DNA of 64,000 nt from Micromonospora sp. WMMD961 (GTDB lineage Bacteria; Actinomycetota; Actinomycetes; Mycobacteriales; Micromonosporaceae), in assembly GCF_029626145.1 (NCBI RefSeq), contig NZ_JARUBJ010000002.1:774501-838500 (forward strand). The letters run 5' to 3'. Position 1 is the stretch's first letter. Each line of letters opens with the position of its first letter. Below are positions 7,644 through 17,064 of the stretch, piece after piece. Below the pieces are notes generated by a model. It saw nothing but the letters and a program-made list of their open reading frames with translations. It did no database searches and had not been told where the DNA came from. A program made the position numbers and the translations under genes.

Positions 7644-10600
7644 ATGACGCACGAGAGACGTGCGCGTAGGAAGCGAACACGCGGAATTTTGTCCGCGGTG
7701 GCGCTCATCCTGATCGCCGGACCGGCAACCGCCCTCAACCCCACGCTCGCGGACGCGCAGGCGACCCCGACCAGCGGTAACACCCCACTGATCAACCTCA
7801 CCAACGGACAGAACGTCGAGGGCAAGCTCCCCGTCGTCGTCGAGCCGGTCACCGAGAACGACTCGGTCACCACCCTCGCGGTCGACGGCGACCGGATCGA
7901 CGCCGACAAGACCGCCGGCACCGCCCACATTGCCTTCGAGATGGGTGGCAACGGCACCGAGGCCCGCTACCGCAACTACCTCACCGTGAACGACCACACC
8001 GCCGAGGCGGACCGGGTCTATCTGCCGGACATTCCAGGCGGGCAGGTCGGCACCCTCGACTTCCCGGGCGACTGGCTGCGCGTCGGCGTGAACACCGTCG
8101 CCGTCCACGCCGGAGCGGCCTGGGTCGACACGACCACCAAGACCGCCGTCGGCTACGAGGAGCTGCCGAACGGTGAGGGTGGTCGCTGCCCCAACTACGA
8201 CGACTACGCGCTGAGCAGCATCAGCCTCAGCCTGCTCGGCGTGGTCGCCGACGGCGAGCAGAACCTGTTCAGCTACAGCTTCGGTGACGGCACCTGCGGC
8301 AGCTCAGCGAAGCTGCTCAACCAGGACCTGACCTTCGTGATCTCCGGTGAGCCGGGCGGCACCTCCGGTCTGCGCACCGACCTCGACACCACCAAGCTCA
8401 GCAACGGTACGCACACCGTCAGCGCGACGACCCTGTCCGGCGCGAAGACGAGTGTGACGGTCGACGTCAACAACGCACCGGCCGGCGCGGCGGTCGTCAC
8501 GCCCGGCGACGGCGCTCGCGTACGCGGCACCCAGCCGGTCATCGCCGCGCTCGCATCGGGCGGCAAGGACCGGGTCGAGTCGCTGGCGATCGACGACAAG
8601 CCCGCCGAGAACGCGGAGACCCTGGCCGCCGGGACCGCCACCCTCGGCCTCACCGTCGAGGCCGGCAACTCGATCGAGGCGCGGTACCAGAACTACGCGC
8701 TGGTCAACGGCCACCGGGTCGACCTCGGCGGGGACTACGGCGCCACCGGCGCGGAGAACGTCACGCTGGCGTTCCCCAACCGGTTCCTGCACCTCGGCGA
8801 CAACGTGGTCGAGATCCGCACCGGCGACTACAACGGCACGGCGAGCGGGGCGACCTGCGCCAACCACGACGACTTCAAGCTCACCCGGGCCGCGACGAGC
8901 CTGACGCTGAGCACGGCGGGCACTGTGACGGCCGGCAGCACGTTCATCGTCACCACCAGCGGAACGACGGTGACGAAGGCGGAGACGACCGCCGCCTCCC
9001 TGGCGTTGGGCGACGGCACCTGCGGGCCCAACAAGGAGGCCGAGCTGCACTTCACCATCGCGGACGCGCCGACGACGCGGACCGTCGACACCCTGGCCGC
9101 CGGCGGCGACGCGCACCTGAAGATGTTCGTCGGGGGCAACGGCAGCGACAACGGGTACGACAACAAGGTGCTGGTCAACGGCATCCCGCTGGAGATCGGC
9201 ATGTGGGAGAAGGAGGTCGCCGACCTCAGCTTCCCGAACGAGTGGCTGGTGCCGGGTGTCAACGCGGTCGAGTTCGTGGCGGGCAACGACCGTGGCAGCG
9301 CCAAGCCGGGCGGCTGCGACAACTTCGACGACTTCACGCTGCGGGACGTCCAGTTGCTCCCGGCCGGTGCGAAGGCGACGCAGCTGACCCGGTCGATCGC
9401 GCAGACGACCGTCACCATCGGTTCGGCCAGCTACCCGGCCGGTTCCCAGGTGACCACGTACGTCGGTGACGGCACCTGTGGCAGCAGCTTCAACGGGGTG
9501 CTGACCAAGATGATGATGTTCGACGTCACCGCGCCGGACGGCTCGGCGTTGCCGGCGTTGGGCAGGCGCGCGGACGTCGACACGACGACGATCGCGGACG
9601 GCGCCCACACCATCACGGCGGTCGTCGGGGACAAGACGTCGACGCGACGCTTCACCAGCGACAACACCGCCCCGGAGATCGAGAGCAGCGTCCCGGCCGC
9701 CGGTCAGCGGCTGACCTCGACGGTTGCGCTCAACGTCAAGATCAAGGACGCCACCGGGTTGGCCGGTACGCCAGTCCTCATGCTGGACGGCGCGGCCGTC
9801 AAGCAGGGTGACCAGATCGGCCACGGCCTGCCCGCCGGGGAGCACACGATCGCGGTGACGGCGACCGACGCGCTCGGCAACACCGCCACCCGTGAGGTGC
9901 GGTTCAGCAGCGCGAGCATCCCGGACGTCCCGACCGAGCTGAACTCGACCGTCAAGGGCACCGACCCGCTCTCCGCCGAGCTGTCCGCCCGGATTCCCGG
10001 CGCGGAGGGTGTCGGGTTGACCGCCACCTTCACCAAGGCCGACGTGGTCCTGCCGACCGCTGGCTACCAGGGCGAGGCGGCCGACGTGCCGACCACGCTC
10101 GACGTCCAGCACGACAAGGCCGTCAACGTCGCCTCGCTGCGTCCCCTCGACGGCGCGACGGTCGACAGCGCCTCCGGGCGCGGTGTGGTCTTCCAGCGGT
10201 ACGACCTGCCGCTGGCCGCGACCAAGCAGGAGCCGACGCTGCGCTGGTCGGGCACCATCGACCCGGCCCGGATCGTGGCGCTGCGGGTCTGGGACCCGGC
10301 GGCGAAGCAGTGGGTCGTGCTGACCAGCTCCCGTGGCCAGGCCGGGCAGGACACCGTCCTGACCGCCCAGCTGGAGGCCGGCTACCGCGACGGTGGTGTC
10401 GTGCACGTGCTGGTCACCGGTGAGGACCCGTTCGCCGACGACCTGTCCCCGCGCGACTCGACGGCGCAGAACGACAAGGACCGCTTCGAGGACCCCGCGT
10501 CGTACGACTTCTCGCTGGCCCACTTCACCGACACCCAGTACGTCACCGAGGGTGCGGCCGGGGGCACGTACGACGACTTCGACGGCAACGCCGAGCCGTC

Positions 10601-12629
10601 GGACGTCGAGACGGTCGAGGAGCAGGCGATCTGGTCTGCCGCGTACCGCGACCAGGTGCAGTGGATCGCCGACAACGCGGACAGCCGCAAGATTGCGTAC
10701 ACGGCCCACACCGGCGACATCATCGAGAACGACTACTACGACCCGCTGGCGAAGAACCCGGACGGTTCGTTGAAGCGGCCCGGGCTGCACGAGCAGGTGG
10801 AGAAGGAACTCGCCGTCGCCTCCGGCTTCCAGAAGATCCTCGACGACAACGGTGTCGTCAACCAGGTCATCGCCGGCAACCACGACGACCAGTTGGGCGC
10901 CGAGACCGGCCCGACGTCCCGGTTCAGCCGGACCTTCAGCGCCGACCGGTACTACGGGACGGCGAAGTCCTGGCCGAAGGGCACCGAATACCACGCGTGG
11001 GACGAGGTGACCAACGCCGACGGCTCCGTCACGCCCGGCAAGGACAACCAGAACAACTACCTGCTCTTCTCCGCCGGTGGACTGGACTTCGTCGCGGTCG
11101 GCCTGTCGTACGGGGTGACGCCGGCCGAGGCCAAGTGGGCTGACTCGATCTTCAAGCGGTACAAGGACCGCAACGGGATCCTGCTCTCCCACGACTACCT
11201 GAAGCCGTCGGCCAACCCCGACGGTCGCGGCGCGGACTTCTCCGCACCGGACGGCTCGCCGCTGTTCAAGCAGGTCGTGGAGACCAACCCGAACGTCTTC
11301 CTGGTCCTCGCCGGTCACGAGCACGGCGTCGGCACCAACCTGAAGTCGAAGATCGGCGTCACGGTCAGCCACGACGTCGTCGAGCTGCTCGCGGACTACC
11401 AGTTCTACACGGTCACCGCCGCCGAACTGTGGCCGCAGCAGGTCGCCGCGGACGGGACCATCGACGTCAACGGGGACGGCACCCCGGACCACAAGGCCAC
11501 CGACCGGTTGCAGTTCGGCGCGAGCTTCCTGCGCCTGCTGCAGTTCGACGTGGACCGGGCCGAGATGCACATCGACACGTACTCGCCGTTCCTGAAGAAC
11601 TTCGGGGCGACCGAGTACGACATCCGCCAGGACGGCAGCCAGACCAAGCCGCGCTACAACGGCTCGGAGGACAACCTGACGCTGCCGGTGGACCTCAGCA
11701 CCCGCAAGACGTCGTTCACCACCGACTCGCTCGCCGCGTACGTGCCGTCCGGCACGATCGGCACCGACGAGGTGACCTCGAACGGGGTGGCCACGACGAC
11801 CTGGGACAAGCTCCTGCCGGGCACCTCGTACGGCTGGATCGTCTCCGCGAGGAGCGCCGACGGCGGCGAGGCGGTGGCCCAGCCGGCGGTGTTCACGACC
11901 GCCAAGCAGGTACCGACGATGACCGTCACCGCCGCTCCCACCGCCTGGGGCACCGCGGCGACGGTGACCGTCAAGGTCGCGGCCGGCAGCACGCCGGTCA
12001 CCGGCGCGGTGGAGTTGCGCGAGGGTACGACCGTCCGTGGCTCGGCCGCCGTCACCAACGGGGCCGCGACGTTCACCCTCCCGGTGGGCCTGGCGGGCGG
12101 CCAGCACACGTTGACCGCGTCGTACCCGGGCAGCGACCAGCTCACCCCGGTCGAGGCCAGCGCCACCCTGACGGTGAACCTGCCGGCGGAGTGGAACCCG
12201 TCGACGGTCTACAACGACGGGGACCGCGCCACCTACCAGGGCCGGGTCTTCCGGGCCTCCTGGTACACGAAGAACCAGAAGCCGGGCACCGACCCCAACG
12301 GCGCGTGGCAGGAACTCGCCATGACCGAGGACGGCACCTCGATCTGGACCGCGTCGCGGATCTTCAACTCCGGTGACTTCGCCATGTACGACGGCAAGAA
12401 GTGGCGGGCCCAGTGGTACACCCGCAACCAGAAGCCGGGTGACCGCAACGGCCCTTGGGAGGAGATCGCGCCCACCCCGCCGGACAACAGCCCGGCGGCC
12501 TGGACGCTCACCAAGGTCTACAACGCCGGTGACCGGGTGTCCTTCAAGGGCCACGTGTACGAGGCCAAGTGGTGGACCCGGGGCCAGGAGCCGGGTGACA
12601 AGAACGGCCCCTGGAAGCTGATCAAGTAA
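7644..12629 (+). CDS. Large secreted calcineurin-type metallophosphoesterase with C-terminal chitin-binding modules
   Basis: A 1661-aa exported protein; ATG at 7644 follows AAGGAGAG. A signal peptide covers about residues 1-38. Residues 185-219, 406-461 and 559-614 each contain an N-x-DD-F/Y motif followed by GDGTCG, showing a threefold-repeated beta domain that I cannot name. An Ig-like segment follows around 670-730. The metallophosphoesterase domain spans about 954-1230 with metal-ligand motifs FTDTQ (963-965), GDIIEN (1024), GNHDD (1078), SHDY (1182) and GHEHG (1224). Fn3/Ig-like domains cover about 1330-1510. Three CBM5/12-type modules (1515-1661) repeat VYN-GD, a W-W/Y-T pair and a PG-NGPW-like end. 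It probably hydrolyses extracellular phosphoesters while held on chitin or another polysaccharide; the substrate is unknown. Confidence 0.88.
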   Translation: MTHERRARRKRTRGILSAVALILIAGPATALNPTLADAQATPTSGNTPLINLTNGQNVEGKLPVVVEPVTENDSVTTLAVDGDRIDADKTAGTAHIAFEMGGNGTEARYRNYLTVNDHTAEADRVYLPDIPGGQVGTLDFPGDWLRVGVNTVAVHAGAAWVDTTTKTAVGYEELPNGEGGRCPNYDDYALSSISLSLLGVVADGEQNLFSYSFGDGTCGSSAKLLNQDLTFVISGEPGGTSGLRTDLDTTKLSNGTHTVSATTLSGAKTSVTVDVNNAPAGAAVVTPGDGARVRGTQPVIAALASGGKDRVESLAIDDKPAENAETLAAGTATLGLTVEAGNSIEARYQNYALVNGHRVDLGGDYGATGAENVTLAFPNRFLHLGDNVVEIRTGDYNGTASGATCANHDDFKLTRAATSLTLSTAGTVTAGSTFIVTTSGTTVTKAETTAASLALGDGTCGPNKEAELHFTIADAPTTRTVDTLAAGGDAHLKMFVGGNGSDNGYDNKVLVNGIPLEIGMWEKEVADLSFPNEWLVPGVNAVEFVAGNDRGSAKPGGCDNFDDFTLRDVQLLPAGAKATQLTRSIAQTTVTIGSASYPAGSQVTTYVGDGTCGSSFNGVLTKMMMFDVTAPDGSALPALGRRADVDTTTIADGAHTITAVVGDKTSTRRFTSDNTAPEIESSVPAAGQRLTSTVALNVKIKDATGLAGTPVLMLDGAAVKQGDQIGHGLPAGEHTIAVTATDALGNTATREVRFSSASIPDVPTELNSTVKGTDPLSAELSARIPGAEGVGLTATFTKADVVLPTAGYQGEAADVPTTLDVQHDKAVNVASLRPLDGATVDSASGRGVVFQRYDLPLAATKQEPTLRWSGTIDPARIVALRVWDPAAKQWVVLTSSRGQAGQDTVLTAQLEAGYRDGGVVHVLVTGEDPFADDLSPRDSTAQNDKDRFEDPASYDFSLAHFTDTQYVTEGAAGGTYDDFDGNAEPSDVETVEEQAIWSAAYRDQVQWIADNADSRKIAYTAHTGDIIENDYYDPLAKNPDGSLKRPGLHEQVEKELAVASGFQKILDDNGVVNQVIAGNHDDQLGAETGPTSRFSRTFSADRYYGTAKSWPKGTEYHAWDEVTNADGSVTPGKDNQNNYLLFSAGGLDFVAVGLSYGVTPAEAKWADSIFKRYKDRNGILLSHDYLKPSANPDGRGADFSAPDGSPLFKQVVETNPNVFLVLAGHEHGVGTNLKSKIGVTVSHDVVELLADYQFYTVTAAELWPQQVAADGTIDVNGDGTPDHKATDRLQFGASFLRLLQFDVDRAEMHIDTYSPFLKNFGATEYDIRQDGSQTKPRYNGSEDNLTLPVDLSTRKTSFTTDSLAAYVPSGTIGTDEVTSNGVATTTWDKLLPGTSYGWIVSARSADGGEAVAQPAVFTTAKQVPTMTVTAAPTAWGTAATVTVKVAAGSTPVTGAVELREGTTVRGSAAVTNGAATFTLPVGLAGGQHTLTASYPGSDQLTPVEASATLTVNLPAEWNPSTVYNDGDRATYQGRVFRASWYTKNQKPGTDPNGAWQELAMTEDGTSIWTASRIFNSGDFAMYDGKKWRAQWYTRNQKPGDRNGPWEEIAPTPPDNSPAAWTLTKVYNAGDRVSFKGHVYEAKWWTRGQEPGDKNGPWKLIK

Positions 12630-12645
12630 TCAGGTTCGCGTTACG

Positions 12646-12676
12646 CCGGCCCGGGATCGCATCGGTCCCGGGCCGG
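12646..12676 (+). terminator. Terminator of the metallophosphoesterase gene
   Basis: CCGGCCCGGGA and TCCCGGGCCGG form a perfect 11-bp stem with a 9-nt loop, starting 17 bp after the stop. Confidence 0.65.
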
Positions 12677-12954
12677 TCCCACTCCGGCCCGGCGCCCAGT
12701 GAACACTGCGGCCCGGGCCTTGACCGGCTCCGGCCTCGGTGATTGATCGACTCGGTGTTCAGGAAGGCGCGACATCGACGTGCCTCGGATGCCACGACCC
12801 TCAGCGAACGGAGTCGATCAGGGCCGGACGGGTGCGTCACTCGTCCGGTGGAGGCCATCCGTTCCACCCGCTCTCACGTTTTTCCTGCTCCTACGCTTCG
12901 CCGAAGGCAGGCGCGGCCGGGGTGCCGGCCACTTTCGACACCGGCGGAGGGCAG

Positions 12955-13677
12955 ATGGCATCGAGGCGTACCCGTCGGACTGTTCTTGCGGCGGTGGCCG
13001 GTGGGCTGTTCGCCCTCGCGGTGGTCGCGCCCGGCCCGGCGGCGGCGCCACTGCCCCGCGCGGCCCAGGCCGACGGCGACGTGACCCCCGTGTCGAGCGA
13101 GCCGCGCCCACCGCAACTCCCGGCGGACTTCCGAGGGGCCGGCCGGTACATCGTGCGGGACCTCGGCATCGACGTGCCGTTCAGCTGGCAGGGCCGTGAC
13201 GGCAACAGCCAGATGATCGCCGGCGGCCCGGACCACCCGATCTGGTTCACGAACCTGATCTACGAGAACACGCTCTACACGCTCACCTACAAGTGGCCGA
13301 ACATCCCACTGTTCCCGCCACGCGAGTGCAGCAAGATCCCGGGGTTCTTCAACCGCCAGATCTTCAACGACAAGCTGAAGACGTCTCGTTTCGTCGGGCC
13401 GGAGATCCTGCAGGGGGAGAAGGACCGGCACGTCGACCACTGGCGGGTGGGTGTCGTCGGCGGGTCCACAGTGCCGGGGGAGTTCTTCCGGTTCCCGATC
13501 GCGCTCGGCGACATCTACGTCGACCAGCGCGACCCGACCCGGTGGTGGCAGGTGTTGCAGTTCGGTCTGCAGAACCTCTTCGACCCCGAGCTGGACGAGT
13601 GGTTCACGATGGACACCTTCGAGCACCGCCCCGGTCAGGTGACCCTCCCCGATCGCTGCCCGCCCCCCACGTCCTGA
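12955..13677 (+). CDS. Secreted protein of unknown function (240 aa)
   Basis: ATG at 12955 follows GGCGGAGGG. A classic signal peptide (RRTRRTVLAAVAGGLFALAVV, ending near PRAAQA) is followed by a Pro-rich linker and a mature domain of about 190 aa. The mature domain is rich in aromatic residues (DVPFSWQGRDGN, HPIWFTNLIYENTLY, RWWQVLQFGLQNLFDP) and has two Cys residues, at PRECSKIP and PDRCPPP, that could form a disulfide. I do not recognise the family. It lies downstream of the secreted metallophosphoesterase on the same strand but is separated by a terminator and 300 bp, so it is probably transcribed independently. Confidence 0.8.
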   Translation: MASRRTRRTVLAAVAGGLFALAVVAPGPAAAPLPRAAQADGDVTPVSSEPRPPQLPADFRGAGRYIVRDLGIDVPFSWQGRDGNSQMIAGGPDHPIWFTNLIYENTLYTLTYKWPNIPLFPPRECSKIPGFFNRQIFNDKLKTSRFVGPEILQGEKDRHVDHWRVGVVGGSTVPGEFFRFPIALGDIYVDQRDPTRWWQVLQFGLQNLFDPELDEWFTMDTFEHRPGQVTLPDRCPPPTS

Positions 13678-13699
13678 CCGGCCGGGCGAGTTGACCAAG

Positions 13700-13739
13700 A
13701 GGTTTGCGTCACCGATCGGCCCGTCGATGACGCAAACCT
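13700..13739. terminator. Bidirectional hairpin between convergent genes
   Basis: AGGTTTGCGTCA and TGACGCAAACCT form a perfect 12-bp stem with a 16-nt loop. It lies between convergent genes ending at 13677 and 13767. The GACGCAAAC motif also resembles the loop of the repeats at 21925 and 22036. Confidence 0.65.
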
Positions 13740-13766
13740 GTTGAGCACCGCGCGGTCTGGGTGGGG

Positions 13767-14138
13767 TCAGAGGGCGAAGAGGAGTGCGGCGTTCAGGAGG
13801 ACGACGACGGCGGTGGCGAAGTGGATGCCGAAGGCGACGGCCTTCGTGCCGCCGTTGCGTAGCACGATGAGGGTGTCACCCAGCGGGACGAGCGCGACGA
13901 TCAGCATGTACCACGCGACCGCGTCGGCGGTGGTGAAGGCGATCAGGGCGAGGCCGAGCAACCCGAAGGTGAGGTCCTTCAACCCCTTGACCGTCAGGTA
14001 GGCGGTGTCGCCATCCGGCTGGGCCGGAACGCCGTACCCCGCAGCGGCGGCCCGGGGCGCCAGCAGGAACCGCGCACCGATGAAGACGACGAAGAGGCTG
14101 AGTACGACGGCGAGCCCGTAGGCGAGGGGTGTCAGCAC
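13767..14138 (-). CDS. DUF4267-type small membrane protein (123 aa)
   Basis: Four hydrophobic helices are visible: LAYGLAVVLSLFVVFIGARF, then KDLTFGLLGLALIAF, WYMLIVALVPLGDTLIVL and AVAFGIHFATAVVVLLNAALL. The AAGYGVP and TVKGLKDL motifs fit the DUF4267 family, whose function is unknown. The start is GTG at 14138, with GGAG seven bases upstream. It is divergent from a TetR regulator, and the shared 89-bp region carries two matched operators, so this gene is very likely the regulator's target. Confidence 0.82.
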   Translation of the reverse strand: MLTPLAYGLAVVLSLFVVFIGARFLLAPRAAAAGYGVPAQPDGDTAYLTVKGLKDLTFGLLGLALIAFTTADAVAWYMLIVALVPLGDTLIVLRNGGTKAVAFGIHFATAVVVLLNAALLFAL

Positions 14139-14154
14139 GGATCTGCTCCAATTC

Positions 14155-14217
14155 CTAGCGCTGCTAGATATATGAGCGACGCTAGCAGATCATCGATAGG
14201 AACGCTAGCGGTGCTAG
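14155..14217. promoter_or_regulatory. Paired TetR operators between divergent genes
   Basis: Two copies of CTAGC-N3-GCTAG lie at 14155-14167 and 14205-14217, 50 bp apart. A related half-site GCTAGC is at 14181-14186. The second copy ends 10 bp before the TetR start, so binding would block both promoters. A TATATG element between the copies could be a -10 box. Confidence 0.7.
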
Positions 14218-14227
14218 GGTCGCTGTC

Positions 14228-14800
14228 ATGTCGACGCAGGCACGCCGAGAGCGCGAGCGGGCTGATCGGGAACGGGCCATCGTGGCCGCAGCACGCGACC
14301 TGGCCCTGGCCGAAGGCTGGGACGCGGTGACCACCCGCCGGCTCGCCGCCGAGATCGAGTACAGCCAGCCCGTCCTCTACAGCCACTTCAAGGGCAAGGA
14401 CGCCATCATGGCGGCGGTCGCCGTCGAGGGCTTCGCCGACCTGGCAACCGCCCTGGTCTCGGCTCGGGCCTCCGCCGCCGACCCCCGGCAGGCGGTCGCC
14501 GACGTGGCAGCCGCGTACGTCGGGTTCGCCCAGCAGCGTCCCGCGATCTACGACGCCATGTTCACCCTCGCCGTGGACCTGCCGTTCGCCAGCCAGGACG
14601 TCCCGACCGATCTGGCCCGGGGCTTCGCCGAGTTGGCCGCGACGGTGCGCCCGTTCGCGGGGGACAGCGACCTGGAGGCCATCACCGAGACGTTCTGGGC
14701 CGGCCTGCACGGGCTGGTCACACTGATGCGCAGCGGCCGGCTCCGCCGCGCCGACCACGACCGCCGGCTCGCGGTCCTGGTGGACCGCTTCTCCCGGTGA
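14228..14800 (+). CDS. TetR-family transcriptional regulator
   Basis: The 190-aa protein has an N-terminal HTH (residues about 17-62: AIVAAARDLALAEGWDAVTTRRLAAEIEYSQPVLYSHFKGKDAI is one run of typical TetR pattern) and a C-terminal all-helical ligand domain, which includes ITETFWAGLHGLVTLMRSGRL. ATG at 14228 lies 10 bp after an operator copy, which suggests tight autorepression. The likely target is the divergent DUF4267 membrane protein. The ligand is unknown. Confidence 0.9.
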   Translation: MSTQARRERERADRERAIVAAARDLALAEGWDAVTTRRLAAEIEYSQPVLYSHFKGKDAIMAAVAVEGFADLATALVSARASAADPRQAVADVAAAYVGFAQQRPAIYDAMFTLAVDLPFASQDVPTDLARGFAELAATVRPFAGDSDLEAITETFWAGLHGLVTLMRSGRLRRADHDRRLAVLVDRFSR

Positions 14801-14878
14801 GTGTTGCTGACTACCTGAAGCGCGCTGCGCAGGGCCGCCGGCCAACGTTGCCGGTGGCCGCCGACCACGCCGAACGGC

Positions 14879-14902
14879 CGATTCGTCTACGACATCAGCT
14901 CG
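14879..14902 (-). repeat. Intergenic palindromic repeat, partial copy
   Basis: Reading on the minus strand, GAGCTGATGTCGTAGACGAA, then TCG. It matches the left arm and loop of the copies at 5678 and 21925. It sits in the 133-bp gap between two convergent genes. Confidence 0.55.
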
Positions 14903-14933
14903 ATAGTGAGCGCGGAGTGGCCGCTGCGCGGGA

Positions 14934-16613
14934 TCAGTCGACGGTCGGGAGCTTCGGGCCGAGGACGTCGTCGGCGTCGACGATCGTGTACGCGTACCCC
15001 TGTTCGGCGAGGAAGCGCTGCCGGTGTGCCGCGTACTCGGTGTCGATCGTGTCCCGGGACACCACGGTGTAGAAGTGCGCCTGCCGGCCGTCGGCCTTCG
15101 GCCGGAGCACCCGCCCCAACCGCTGCGCCTCCTCCTGGCGCGACCCGAACGTGCCCGACACCTGGATCGCCACCGCCGCCTCGGGCAGGTCGATGGAGAA
15201 GTTGCCGACCTTGGAGATCACCAGTGTGCGCAGCGAGCCGGACCGGAACGCGTCGAACAGCCGCTCCCGCTCCTTGTTGGTGGTCGAACCCTGGATGATC
15301 GGCGCGTCCAGATATTCGCCGAGCTGGTGCAACTGGTCGATGTACGCGCCGATCACCAGCACCTGGTCCTCGGGGTGCCGCTCCACGAGCGCGCGAACCA
15401 CGGGCAGCTTCGTGCGCGCGGTCGCCGCCATCCGGTAACGCTCCTCGGCCTCCGCCGTCGCGTACGACATGCGCTCCGCGTCGGTCAGGGTCACCCGGAC
15501 CTCGGTGCACTCGGCCGGGGCGATCCAGCCCTGCGACTCGATGTCCTTCCACGGCGCGTCGTACCGCTTCGGGCCGATCAGGCTGAACACGTCACCCTCG
15601 CGGCCGTCCTCGCGTACCAGAGTCGCCGTCAGGCCCAGCCGACGGCGGGCCTGGAGGTCCGCGGTGAACCGGAAGATCGGCGCGGGCAGCAGGTGCACCT
15701 CGTCGTAGACGACCAGGCCCCAGTCGCGGGCCCCGAACAGGTCCAGGTGGGTGAACGCGCCACCGCGACGCGAGGTGAGCACCTGGTACGTGGCGATGGT
15801 GACCGGGCGGATCTCCTTGCGCTCGCCCGAGTACTCGCCGATCTCCTCCTCGGTCAGCGAGGTGCGGGCGATCAGCTCCCGCTTCCACTGCCGGCCGGCC
15901 ACCGTGTTGGTGACCAGGATCAGCGTGGTCGCCTTCGCCTCGGCCATCGCCGCCGCGCCGACCAGGGTCTTGCCGGCGCCACACGGCAGCACCACCACGC
16001 CCGACCCGCCGGCCCAGAACGCCTCCACGGCCTCCCGCTGGTACGACCGCAGCGTCCACGGCCTGCGCCCGTCCTTGCCGGCCTCGGCCAGCTCGATCGG
16101 GTGCGCCTCACCGTCGACGTAGCCGGCCAGATCCTCCGCCGGCCAGCCCAGCTTGAGCAACGCCTGCTTGAGCCGGCCACGCTCGGACGGGTGCACCCGG
16201 ATGGTGTCGTCGTCGATCTTGTCGCCGAGCATCCCGGCGAGCTTCTTGCTCTTCGCCACCTCGATCAGCACCAGCCGGTCCAGCGCGCGCAGCACCAGCC
16301 CGTACGCCGGGTCGTTGGCGAGCTGGAGCCGGCCGTACCGGTCCATCGTCTCGGCCACGTCCACCAGCAGCGCGTGCGGCACCGGGTAGCGGGAGTACTT
16401 CAGCAGCGAGTCGACCACACCCTCGGCGTCGTGCCCCGCCGCGCGGGCGTTCCACAGCCCCAGCGGCGTCAGCCGGTACGTGTGCACGTGCTCCGGCGAG
16501 CGCTCCAACTCGGCGAAGGGCGCGATCGCCATCCGGCAGGCCTGCGCGTCGGGGTGGTCGATCTCCAGCAGCAGGGTCTTGTCCGACTGCACGATCAGTG
16601 GTCCACCGCTCAC
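14934..16613 (-). CDS. DNA repair helicase XPB (ERCC3-type, superfamily 2)
   Basis: GTG at 16613 (VSGGPLIVQSDKTLLLEIDH) follows GAGGAGAGGA and matches the usual N-terminus; a longer upstream extension is not conserved in type. Of 559 aa, residues 1-190 are the damage-recognition-like N-terminal region. Helicase motif I is PCGAGKT (about 210), motif II is DEVH (about 303), motif III is LTATLVREDG, and motif VI is QRLGRVLRP (about 500). Bacterial XPB is an ATP-dependent 3'-5' DNA helicase related to TFIIH XPB. It is not part of UvrABC, and its physiological role is unsettled. The next minus-strand gene past a small + strand pair is a Helicase_C_3 protein, a pairing also known in mycobacteria (Rv0861c/Rv0862c, from memory). 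Confidence 0.95.
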   Translation of the reverse strand: MSGGPLIVQSDKTLLLEIDHPDAQACRMAIAPFAELERSPEHVHTYRLTPLGLWNARAAGHDAEGVVDSLLKYSRYPVPHALLVDVAETMDRYGRLQLANDPAYGLVLRALDRLVLIEVAKSKKLAGMLGDKIDDDTIRVHPSERGRLKQALLKLGWPAEDLAGYVDGEAHPIELAEAGKDGRRPWTLRSYQREAVEAFWAGGSGVVVLPCGAGKTLVGAAAMAEAKATTLILVTNTVAGRQWKRELIARTSLTEEEIGEYSGERKEIRPVTIATYQVLTSRRGGAFTHLDLFGARDWGLVVYDEVHLLPAPIFRFTADLQARRRLGLTATLVREDGREGDVFSLIGPKRYDAPWKDIESQGWIAPAECTEVRVTLTDAERMSYATAEAEERYRMAATARTKLPVVRALVERHPEDQVLVIGAYIDQLHQLGEYLDAPIIQGSTTNKERERLFDAFRSGSLRTLVISKVGNFSIDLPEAAVAIQVSGTFGSRQEEAQRLGRVLRPKADGRQAHFYTVVSRDTIDTEYAAHRQRFLAEQGYAYTIVDADDVLGPKLPTVD

Positions 16614-16791
16614 GCCAGCGTCCTCTCCTCGGTTGGTCTTCGGCCCGGGCGGGTGCATTCCCGCAGATGGCCGACCATCCAGTGTTGCACGGGGCGGGAT
16701 GTCCGAAGAAAGATGCTCACCGGGTGCAACCGTGACGGCACTCACGAACGTCTAGCAAAGGGACGACGGCCTGGGAGGTGCCTCGAAGCGT

Positions 16792-17064
16792 TTGTGGAGC
16801 ACCTCCCGGCTTGTCGTCCTGCTGGTGGTCGTGCTGGTCGGTTCCGGTGCGTGCACGTTCGATCCGCAGTCCGGTGGGAGTGGTGGCGGGGGAGCCGCCC
16901 CAGCCGGCGCGGCGGGACAGGCAACGGGGGCGAGCGGCCCGCCCGGGCCGGACCAGCACGGCCGCGACACGGCGGCGAATCGGGGGTTTAACCCCTGTCC
17001 GACCGGTCCAACGAGTGTCACCCTGGGAGTCCAGGACCAGACCGGGCGGGGAGGCTGGGCATGA
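16792..17064 (+). CDS. Small putative lipoprotein (90 aa)
   Basis: A TTG start at 16792 follows GGGAGG by about 12 bases. Residues 5-20 form a hydrophobic signal, and VGSGAC is a good lipobox with Cys at residue 21. The rest is Gly/Ala/Pro-rich and low in complexity, and ends about 17 residues after CPTGPTS. It overlaps the next gene as ATGA, so the two are co-translated. No family is recognised. Strong initiation at TTG is uncertain. Confidence 0.55.
   Translation: MWSTSRLVVLLVVVLVGSGACTFDPQSGGSGGGGAAPAGAAGQATGASGPPGPDQHGRDTAANRGFNPCPTGPTSVTLGVQDQTGRGGWA

Noticed and set aside
8304..12554. A 1416-codon open frame on the minus strand opposite the metallophosphoesterase
   Set aside because: It is a GC-codon shadow: Arg/Gly/Val/Pro-rich with no domain, while the + strand has clear signal, motifs and terminator.
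12744..12820. 10-bp inverted repeat TGATCGACTC / GAGTCGATCA
   Set aside because: Arms are 57 bp apart with no supporting structure or symmetry around a start; probably chance.
15024..16991. 655-codon + strand frame over the XPB gene
   Set aside because: Antisense to complete helicase motifs.
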